Shown one piece after another: positions 42,939 to 48,331 of a stretch of 48,331 nt of DNA. The notes beneath the pieces are model-generated. The model was not told the origin of the DNA and searched no databases. It saw only the letters and a program-made list of their open reading frames with translations. The translations under genes were made by a program, and so were the position numbers. The stretch spans positions 1 to 48,331 of the forward strand of contig JALVJE010000267.1 in the NCBI GenBank assembly GCA_027028505.1, in the 5' to 3' direction. The number at the start of each line of letters is the position of its first letter. Within the stretch, counting starts at the first letter, position 1. This DNA comes from Bacteroidales bacterium (lineage in GTDB: Bacteria > Bacteroidota > Bacteroidia > Bacteroidales > VadinHA17).

Positions 42939-42956
42939 TATTTTTGATTATTTTTG
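42939..42956 (+). promoter_or_regulatory. Two overlapping -7 boxes for the HU/SPOR gene
   Basis: TATTTTTG occurs twice, at 42939-42946 and 42949-42956, both exact matches to TAnnTTTG. The second lies 18 bases before the ATG at 42974. The location also argues against an upstream start at 42932. Confidence 0.5.
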
Positions 42957-42973
42957 TTTCAAAAGAAACGGAT

Positions 42974-44047
42974 ATGGAACTCAGTGCATTCATCAAAGAC
43001 CTGTTGTACCGGTATGACTGTGTCATCGTCCCGGATTTCGGGGGATTCGTAGCCAACTACCGTCCGGCGGCGATCAATTACAACCAGAACACATTCGCCC
43101 CGCCGTCGAAAGATATCTCTTTCAACAGGAGCCTTACCAACAACGACGGCCTGCTGATCGGTCATATATCCGAGAAGACGGGTATGTCGTATGTGGATGC
43201 ACGGCGGTGGCTGTCCGGCCGTGTGAAAGAGTGGAAGCACAAGCTGGAGAAAGGACGCAGGATCGAGTTGCCGGATATCGGCGAGCTGCGCATGGGCCGT
43301 GACAGGAACATCGTTTTTGAGCCGGCCGGCACCGTGAATTTCCTGATCGATGCCTACGGGCTGGATGAATTCCGTTTTGCTCCGCTGGAGGCTTATGACA
43401 AAGGGCGCCGCAGGAGTGCCGCTCCTGTGACACGGGAGACGGGAGAGAAAACCGCCGGCAGCCCGCGGCTGCGGCGTATCCTCATTGGCGTGCCGGCGGC
43501 AGCCGCTGTCGCCGCCCTGCTGTTCGTGGGCTGGAACACCCGGCTGGGCAAAGAACGCCTGGATGTCTCCTCGTTCAATGTCTTTCATAAAAAAGCACCG
43601 GTGGAGACCACCGCTCCCGCAACCAACAGTGAAAAGAGCGTTACAAAAACGGTGAAAGCCGTGCCCGAAAAGAAAGAAATTACCCCGGCAGCCACCCCTG
43701 CCAAAAAAGAAGAGGAGAAAGCGAAGCCGGCGCTGACGGAAGAAAAAACCACGGCTCCTGCCGTAAAAGAGAAAGCTGCCCCGGCACAGCCGGCTCCCGC
43801 AGTGAAGGTGCAGGCCTCACCCGCCTATTATGTGGTGGCCGGTAGCTTCCGGAACAGGGCCAATGCAGAGACCCTGAAAAACCGTCTGGAAGAGGCCGGT
43901 CTGCCCGTAAGGATCATGGATGGACCGCAGGGGTTCGTACGTGTGGCCATCGGCGGCTATGCCGACAGGAGCAAGGCCCTGGCCGTCCTGCGTGAACAGC
44001 GCACCGCCCCCCTCAACGGCGACGGGTACTGGCTGCTGAAAAAGTAG
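42974..44047 (+). CDS. HU-CCDC81-like and SPOR domain membrane protein
   Basis: 357 residues from the ATG at 42974. The N-terminal part (about 1-145) matches the Bacteroidota HU-CCDC81 arrangement: IKDLLYRYDCVIVPDFGGFVANYRPA, then SFNRSLTNNDGLLIGHIS and RRIELPDIGELRMGRDRNIVFEP. One membrane helix follows (around 168-186), then a long Lys/Pro/Ala/Thr-rich linker, and a C-terminal SPOR domain (YYVVAGSFRNRANAETLKNRL) that would bind denuded glycan strands of peptidoglycan. The HU-like part is cytoplasmic and the SPOR part periplasmic, so it may link an inside partner to the division septum or wall. No function has been shown to my knowledge. Confidence 0.88.
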   Translation: MELSAFIKDLLYRYDCVIVPDFGGFVANYRPAAINYNQNTFAPPSKDISFNRSLTNNDGLLIGHISEKTGMSYVDARRWLSGRVKEWKHKLEKGRRIELPDIGELRMGRDRNIVFEPAGTVNFLIDAYGLDEFRFAPLEAYDKGRRRSAAPVTRETGEKTAGSPRLRRILIGVPAAAAVAALLFVGWNTRLGKERLDVSSFNVFHKKAPVETTAPATNSEKSVTKTVKAVPEKKEITPAATPAKKEEEKAKPALTEEKTTAPAVKEKAAPAQPAPAVKVQASPAYYVVAGSFRNRANAETLKNRLEEAGLPVRIMDGPQGFVRVAIGGYADRSKALAVLREQRTAPLNGDGYWLLKK

Positions 44048-44164
44048 TTCGTAGTTCATAGTTCGTAGTTTTTCAAGCTTCGAGCATCGAGCATCGAGCT
44101 TTGCCTATCGCCCCCTCGCTTCATCGCTTCATCGCTTCATCGCTTCATCACTTTATCGCTTTAT
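44044..44164 (-). repeat. Spacer tract G: heptads then octamers
   Basis: Nine or ten heptads run from 44044 (GTAGTTC, GTAGTTC, ATAGTTC, GTAGTTT, TTCAAGC, TTCGAGC, ATCGAGC, ATCGAGC and so on), and the TAG stop of the HU/SPOR gene is inside the first unit. Six octamers follow (four CGCTTCAT, then CACTTTAT and CGCTTTAT, 44117-44164), ending four bases before the metG stop codon. CGCTTCAT is the complement of the ATGAAGCG octamer of tract A. Confidence 0.9.
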
Positions 44165-44167
44165 CGT

Positions 44168-46204
44168 CTATCTCACCTGTGCCCCGTTCTCCGTGGTCTC
44201 TTCCGGGATGATGAAATGCAGACGTCCGTCGGGGTCCTCGGCCATGAGGATCATGCCCTGCGATTCGATGCCTTTGATCTTGCGCGGGGCGAGGTTGACC
44301 AGTACGGCGATCTGTTTCCCCACGATCTCTTCGGGCGAGAAATATTCGGCGATGCCTGAGACGACCGTCCTGCGGTCGATGCCGGTGTCAAGGGTCAGCT
44401 GCAGGAGCTTTTTGGTCTTGGGTACTTTTACCGCCGCGACGATCGTCGCCATGCGGATGTCCATTTTCATGAAGTCGTCATAGGAGACCTCCTTTTTCTG
44501 CGGGGGCAGATCGCTCTTCCCCTCCTCCTCGTTGGCTGCTTTGGTGGCCTGCAGTTTGGCCACCTGGGCTTCGATCTCCTTGTCGTCGATCTTGCTGAAG
44601 AGGTGGCTGGTCTTGCCCAGCTTGTGTCCTGCCGGTAGCAGGTCGCTGCCGCCGATGAGGTTCCAGTCGGTCTCCGTGAAGCGGATCATCTCCCGCAACT
44701 TCTTCATGGAGAAGGGCAGGAAAGGCTCCAGCAGGAGGGTGAGGTTGGCCGTGATCTGCAGACAGATGTTGAGGATGGTGGCTACCCGGTCGCGGTCGGT
44801 TTTGATCAGGCTCCACGGCTCGGTGTCGGCTAGGTATTTGTTGCCCAGGCGTGCCAGGGCCATGGCCTCTTTGAGCGCCTCACGGAAACGGAAATGGTCG
44901 AGGCTGTGCTCGGTGCGTTTGCGCATCAGGGGGATCTGCTCCAGCACCTCCCGGTCGTAGTCGCTGAGGTCGCCGCGCGAAGGCACAGCCCCGTCGAAAT
45001 ATTTGTTGGTGAGCACCAGCGCACGGTTGACGAAGTTGCCCAGGATGGCCACCAGCTCGTTGTTGTTACGGGCCTGGAAATCCTTCCAGGTGAAGTCGTT
45101 GTCCTTGGTCTCGGGCATGTTGGCCGTCAGGACGTAGCGCAGCACATCCTGTCGGCCGGGGAACTCTTCGAGGTACTCGTGCAGCCAGACGGCCCAGTTG
45201 CGGGAGGTGGAGATCTTGTCGCCCTCGAGGTTTAGGAACTCATTGGCCGGCACATTGTCGGGCAGGATGTAAGAGCCCTCGGTCTGCAGCATTGTGGGGA
45301 AGATGATGCAGTGGAAGACGATGTTGTCCTTGCCGATAAAATGGACCAGACGGGTGTCCGGGTCTTTCCAGTATTTTTTCCAGTCGGGGGTCAGCTCGCG
45401 GGTGGCGGAGATGTAGCCGATGGGGGCGTCGAACCAGACATAGAGCACCTTGCCTTCGGCCCCTTCGACAGGCACCGGCACGCCCCAGTCGAGGTCGCGG
45501 CTGACGGCCCGCGGCTGCAATCCCTGGTCGAGCCACGACTTACACTGGCCGTAGACATTGGTCTTCCACTCCTTGTGATCCTGCAGGATCCATTTGCGCA
45601 GGAAAGGCTCGTAACGGTCGAGGGGCAGGTACCAGTGGCGGGTCTTGCGCAGGACCGGCTTGCTGCCGGAGATGGTGGAGCGGGGATTGATGAGCTCGGT
45701 GGGGCTCAGCGAGGAGCCGCACTGCTCACACTGGTCGCCGTAAGCTTTCTCATAACCGCAATGGGGACAGGTACCCGTAATGTACCGGTCGGCCAGGAAC
45801 TGCTTTGCCTCCTCATCATAGAACTGCTCGGTGGTCTTCTCGATGAAAACCCCCTTGTCATACAGGGTGCGGAAGAATTCCGAGGCGGTCTCGTAATGGA
45901 TCTTCGCCGTGGTGCGGGAATAGATATCGAAAGAGATGCCGAAATCCTCGAAAGCTTTCTTGTTGAGCTCGTGGTAGCGGTCGACGATCACCTGGGGGGA
46001 GACCCCCTCCTGGCGGGCTTTCAGGGTGATGGGCACGCCGTGCTCGTCGGAGCCGCATACATGGATGACATCCTCCCCTTTCAGTCGCAGGTAGCGGGTG
46101 TAGATATCGGAAGGAATGTATACGCCGGCCAGATGCCCGATGTGAATGGGACCGTTGGCATAGGGAAGGGCCGAGGTGATGAGATGACGCTTGAACTTTT
46201 TCAT
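44168..46204 (-). CDS. metG: Methionyl-tRNA synthetase
   Basis: 678 residues. The HIGH motif is in [13 protein letters not shown] (about 15-27). A four-Cys zinc knuckle (CPHC-x9-CEQC) lies around 145-162. The KMSKS motif is KISTS in [14 protein letters not shown]-terminal EMAP/Trbp111-like tRNA-binding domain ([19 protein letters not shown] to the end) is fused, as in the long bacterial form. It charges tRNA-Met in the cytoplasm. It is transcribed alone from its own promoter. Confidence 0.97.
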   Translation of the reverse strand: MKKFKRHLITSALPYANGPIHIGHLAGVYIPSDIYTRYLRLKGEDVIHVCGSDEHGVPITLKARQEGVSPQVIVDRYHELNKKAFEDFGISFDIYSRTTAKIHYETASEFFRTLYDKGVFIEKTTEQFYDEEAKQFLADRYITGTCPHCGYEKAYGDQCEQCGSSLSPTELINPRSTISGSKPVLRKTRHWYLPLDRYEPFLRKWILQDHKEWKTNVYGQCKSWLDQGLQPRAVSRDLDWGVPVPVEGAEGKVLYVWFDAPIGYISATRELTPDWKKYWKDPDTRLVHFIGKDNIVFHCIIFPTMLQTEGSYILPDNVPANEFLNLEGDKISTSRNWAVWLHEYLEEFPGRQDVLRYVLTANMPETKDNDFTWKDFQARNNNELVAILGNFVNRALVLTNKYFDGAVPSRGDLSDYDREVLEQIPLMRKRTEHSLDHFRFREALKEAMALARLGNKYLADTEPWSLIKTDRDRVATILNICLQITANLTLLLEPFLPFSMKKLREMIRFTETDWNLIGGSDLLPAGHKLGKTSHLFSKIDDKEIEAQVAKLQATKAANEEEGKSDLPPQKKEVSYDDFMKMDIRMATIVAAVKVPKTKKLLQLTLDTGIDRRTVVSGIAEYFSPEEIVGKQIAVLVNLAPRKIKGIESQGMILMAEDPDGRLHFIIPEETTENGAQVR

Positions 46205-46241
46205 AAAGTATATTTTTTGAATTCTCTGCTGAACTGAACTG

Positions 46242-46249
46242 CAAAGATA
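46242..46249 (-). promoter_or_regulatory. -7 box for metG
   Basis: The minus strand reads TATCTTTG, an exact match to TAnnTTTG, 37 bases before the metG ATG. Confidence 0.55.
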
Positions 46250-46269
46250 AGGGAGAAAGAGGAAATAAG

Positions 46270-46304
46270 AACGATGAAGGACGAATGATGAACGACGAAT
46301 GAAG
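46270..46304 (+). repeat. Spacer tract H: five heptads upstream of metG
   Basis: GAACGAT, GAAGGAC, GAATGAT, GAACGAC, GAATGAA follow one another without a gap. It is the only tract that is clearly at a 5' end and not at a 3' end of its neighbours. Confidence 0.8.
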
Positions 46305-46428
46305 GAGGGATCGGGGCTCTGTTACAGTTGTTTAGAAGGGGTCAAAAACGCAGTTTTATTAAAGTAGTAATTAAGTATATAAAAATAATACGTGTAACAA
46401 TCAGTATATCAATAAATAAAATAACTAT

Positions 46429-46464
46429 AACTACGTAGTTAACTACGTAGTTAACTACGTAGCT
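46429..46464. repeat. Triple tandem 12-base palindrome
   Basis: AACTACGTAGTT is repeated twice exactly and a third time with one change (AACTACGTAGCT). Each unit is its own reverse complement and the three abut, so each can form a hairpin or bind a dimeric protein. It lies about 80 bases before the yraN start. It may be an operator or a cruciform site. Confidence 0.7.
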
Positions 46465-46542
46465 GTATTTCGTAGGGAAGAGAGGAGTTCGAAGATAAAA
46501 TGATAAGGATTTTTATTATTTTTAAAAAATGAACAATATCTG

Positions 46543-46908
46543 ATGGCGCACAATCAAAAGCTGGGGAAAGTGGGAGAGGATATCGCCGTGGGGTACCTGC
46601 AGGCGCAGGGTTACCGTATCGTGAAACGTAACTGGCGGTATATGCAGAAGGAGATCGACATCATTGCCGAGAAGGGAGATGAGATGGTGGTGGTGGAGGT
46701 GAAGACGCGTACGGGAGAGCGGGACCTGTTGCCGGGAGATCTGGTGCCGCCGGCCAAGCAGCGTTATCTGATCCATGCCACGGACGCGTTTATCCGCTGG
46801 CATGGGGTGGAGAAAGAGGTCCGTTTCGATGTGATCATCGTGCATTTTCCCGGCCGCGGGGAGCATGAGATCGAGCACATCCCGGGGGCATTCTATCCGA
46901 CACTGTGA
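46543..46908 (+). CDS. yraN: YraN family (UPF0102) nuclease-fold protein
   Basis: 121 residues. Restriction-endonuclease-like features of the family are GEDIAVGYLQAQGYRIVKRNWRY, then EIDIIAEKGDEMVVVEVKTR (the Asp...Glu-x-Lys core) and the C-terminal RFDVIIV. The activity in cells is not established for the family. It is separated from the next gene by tract I. Confidence 0.93.
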   Translation: MAHNQKLGKVGEDIAVGYLQAQGYRIVKRNWRYMQKEIDIIAEKGDEMVVVEVKTRTGERDLLPGDLVPPAKQRYLIHATDAFIRWHGVEKEVRFDVIIVHFPGRGEHEIEHIPGAFYPTL

Positions 46909-46909
46909 A

Positions 46910-47020
46910 GAACGATGATCGATGAACCCCGTCCGAACGGACGTTCGTCCGGGCGGGGATGATCGACGAACTATCAACCACTAACCACTAACTACGAACT
47001 ACCAACTACGAACTATGAAC
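46910..47020 (+). repeat. Spacer tract I: heptads with palindrome, supplying the next gene's start
   Basis: GAACGAT and GATCGAT heptads begin one base after the yraN stop and are interrupted by the palindrome at 46927-46958. Eight uninterrupted heptads follow (46965-47020): GACGAAC, TATCAAC, CACTAAC, CACTAAC, TACGAAC, TACCAAC, TACGAAC, TATGAAC. The ATG of the following gene (47015) is inside the last unit. Confidence 0.9.
46927..46958 (+). repeat. GC-rich nested palindrome, copy 4
   Basis: 32 bases with outer arms CCCCGTCCG and CGGGCGGGG (nine pairs, one T-G wobble), an inner hairpin AACG-GA-CGTT, and a four-base offset CGTC between the inner and right outer arms. Same arms as copy 3. Confidence 0.8.
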
Positions 47021-47392
47021 ATCGAAGAGATCCGTGATCATTGTATTGTAAAGCCCGGCGTGACGGAGGAGTTCCCCTTTGACGAGGACACGCTGGTGTT
47101 CAAGGTGGCCGGGAAGATGTTCCTGCTGACCGATCTGCAGGAGCCGTGGTGGATCAATATCAAAAGCGACCCGGAGCTGGCAGTAGCGCGGAGGGAAGAG
47201 TATCCGGAAGATGTGACGCCCGGATATCACATGAACAAAAAGCACTGGAATACGGTGAACATCAACGGTGCCGTCCCCGACGATGAGTTGCGGCGCTGGA
47301 TCGACGAGTCGTATGCGCTGGTGGTGAAGGGTCTGCCGAAAAAATTGCGGGAAGAACTGGAAAAGGCGTTGCGGGAGGGGAAAAATGAGTAA
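47015..47392 (+). CDS. MmcQ/YjbR family protein
   Basis: 125 residues. The family features are GVTEEFPFDEDTLVFKVAGKMFLL near the N-terminus, PWWINIKSDPE in the centre and the conserved VTPGYHMNKKHWNTVNI segment, followed by LRRWIDESYALV. The fold resembles a small DNA-binding CyaY-like domain, but the cellular role is unknown. The start codon lies in the last unit of tract I, so the first two codons are repeat-derived. It is the first reasonable ATG. Confidence 0.9.
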   Translation: MNIEEIRDHCIVKPGVTEEFPFDEDTLVFKVAGKMFLLTDLQEPWWINIKSDPELAVARREEYPEDVTPGYHMNKKHWNTVNINGAVPDDELRRWIDESYALVVKGLPKKLREELEKALREGKNE

Positions 47393-47397
47393 TTTTG

Positions 47398-47432
47398 GAA
47401 TGATGAATGATGAACGACGAATGATGAACGAT
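47398..47432 (+). repeat. Spacer tract J: five heptads
   Basis: GAATGAT, GAATGAT, GAACGAC, GAATGAT, GAACGAT follow the MmcQ-like gene after a five-base gap and lie before the cysteine peptidase gene. Confidence 0.85.
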
Positions 47433-47462
47433 GGACACAATCAACCAATTAATATATAGATC

Positions 47463-48331
47463 ATGAAAAAAGAGAATGTTTTTCGGAGTATGGGGATCCT
47501 GGCGGTCCTGTTCCTTTTCCCTTTTCTGGCATATGGTCAGTTTGAGGATCATCCGTATCATTTTACCGACATCCAAAAGATACCCACGACGCCTGTGAAA
47601 GCGCAGCAGCGCACGGGTACCTGCTGGTGTTTTGCGACCACCTCTTTTGTGGAGACCGAGATCCTGCGTATGGGAGGGCCGGAGCTCAACCTCTCGGAGA
47701 TGTTTACCGTCGGGCATGCATACCAGCACAAAGGTCGGTTGTATGTACGTTATCACGGACGGGCCAATTTCGGTCCCGGCGGACAGGCCCACGATGTCAT
47801 CAACATGATACGCAGCTATGGTTTCGTGCCGGAGGATGTGTATCCCGGGAAAAATTACGGGGATACGGTCCACAACCATGCCGAGCTGAACAATGTGCTG
47901 GAGAATTATCTCAAAGCCGTGGTGAAAGGCCGCAAACTGACCACGGCCTGGGACCCGGGGTTCATCGCTATTATCCACGCTTACCTGGGTGCTGAGCCTG
48001 AAAAATTCACCTGGGAGGGCAAAGAATACTCCCCTGTCTCTTTCCGGGACCATGTAGGCTTCAATCCGGACGACTATGTGGAGCTGACCTCCTACACGCA
48101 TCATCCATTTTATAAAAGGTGTGATCTGGAGGTGCCTGACAACTGGTCGCATGATCTGTATTACAACCTCCCCCTGGACGAGTTCATGCAGGTGATCGAC
48201 CATGCGCTGGCCAACGGCTATTCGGTGGCCTGGGACGGGGATGTGAGCGAGAAGGGCTTCTCACACCGGAACGGGGTGGCCATCCTGCCGGCAAAGCCCT
48301 GGGGACAGATGAGCAAGGCCGAGGTGGATTC
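47463..48331 (+). CDS. C1B-family cysteine peptidase (bleomycin hydrolase/aminopeptidase C type), 3' end outside window
   Basis: The first 289 residues of a longer protein, with the right window edge cutting it. A signal peptide (MKKENVFRSMGILAVLFLFP, with likely cleavage after AYGQ) predicts export, unlike the cytoplasmic classical enzymes. The catalytic Cys lies in QQRTGTCWCFATTSF (Gln and Cys of the papain fold). LNLSEMFTVGHAYQHKG and GGQAHDVINMIRSYGFVPEDVYPG match family C1B. The catalytic His and Asn would come later in the protein, beyond the visible sequence. It probably degrades peptides in the periplasm or outside. The ATG at 47463 follows tract J. Confidence 0.88.
   Translation, partial: MKKENVFRSMGILAVLFLFPFLAYGQFEDHPYHFTDIQKIPTTPVKAQQRTGTCWCFATTSFVETEILRMGGPELNLSEMFTVGHAYQHKGRLYVRYHGRANFGPGGQAHDVINMIRSYGFVPEDVYPGKNYGDTVHNHAELNNVLENYLKAVVKGRKLTTAWDPGFIAIIHAYLGAEPEKFTWEGKEYSPVSFRDHVGFNPDDYVELTSYTHHPFYKRCDLEVPDNWSHDLYYNLPLDEFMQVIDHALANGYSVAWDGDVSEKGFSHRNGVAILPAKPWGQMSKAEVD

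Larger units (their letters stand above)
46205..46542. other. Divergent gap between metG and yraN
   Basis: 338 bases without a gene. It holds the metG -7 box, a short heptad tract (GAACGAT, GAAGGAC, GAATGAT, GAACGAC, GAATGAA; 46270-46304), a long AT-rich stretch, and three tandem copies of a 12-base palindrome. No RNA gene is recognised. Confidence 0.6.

Noticed and set aside
44117..44164. CRISPR-like array
   Set aside because: The units are eight bases long, abut each other and have no spacers, and no cas gene is in the window. It belongs to the tandem tracts.
1..48331. tRNA, rRNA, tmRNA or riboswitch
   Set aside because: Reading the gaps showed no cloverleaf-like segment with a CCA or GTTC-type T loop and no known aptamer. 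GTTC words in tracts E, F and G are part of heptads, not T arms.

Overview
The window is chromosomal DNA from a member of the Bacteroidota, most likely the Bacteroidales. The evidence is a complete type IX secretion core (porP, gldK, gldL, gldM, gldN), several lipoprotein and outer-membrane families typical of the phylum (DUF5723, DUF4270, HU-CCDC81/SPOR), and start-proximal boxes matching the Bacteroidota -7 element TAnnTTTG. No rRNA, tRNA, CRISPR array, insertion sequence or phage gene was seen. Nothing in base composition or gene content suggests a recent island, so this reads as core chromosome with unusual spacer DNA.

Layout. 1-7123 (+): a propeller-like protein cut by the window edge, a large lipoprotein, a DUF5723 protein and a YfhO-type membrane protein. 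7552-14720: mobA (-) faces away from a seven-gene (+) sulfur cluster: a Tat-exported molybdopterin oxidoreductase of the PsrA/PhsA type, its 16-cysteine-type Fe-S subunit, an NrfD-type quinone-linked membrane subunit, two half-size YeeE/YedE sulfur-compound transporters, and two membrane-anchored rhodanese-fold proteins. The rhodaneses have lost the canonical catalytic Cys, but both end in the same tail, VTVSGGC. 14827-17503: mlaF and mlaE (-), and manC (+). 17587-27100 (-): gldN, gldM, gldL, gldK, porP, an arginase-fold protein with degraded metal ligands, and topA. 27219-29567 (+): a class A penicillin-binding protein. 29600-34290 (-): a DUF4197 lipoprotein, radA, a flippase-like membrane protein, panD and panC. 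34498-36601 (+): an N-terminal-only starch synthase homologue and a DUF4270 lipoprotein. 36638-42797 (-): a six-gene nucleotide-sugar operon (wbpE, wbpD, wbpB, wbpA, galE, rfbB). 42974-48331: an HU/SPOR protein, metG (-), yraN, an MmcQ/YjbR protein, and a C1B cysteine peptidase cut by the right edge.

How the genes fit together. The sulfur cluster looks like a periplasmic reductase of polysulfide, thiosulfate or a similar compound, coupled to the quinone pool, with import and relay of sulfur by YeeE proteins and Cys-tailed rhodanese-fold proteins. MobA supplies its cofactor. The Wbp genes make UDP-2,3-diacetamido-2,3-dideoxy-glucuronic acid, a sugar linked in Porphyromonas to the A-LPS that anchors type IX cargo, so the gld/por locus and the wbp operon may serve one cell-surface programme.

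The most unusual feature is the spacer DNA. At least ten intergenic gaps are filled by degenerate tandem repeats with strict 7-nt (sometimes 8-nt) periodicity. They begin at or inside the stop codon of a flanking gene. Four of them contain a GC-rich 32-38 nt nested palindrome whose copies differ by paired, structure-preserving changes. The tracts run into coding sequence at the ends of rfbB, panC and yfhO and provide the start codon of the MmcQ-like gene.
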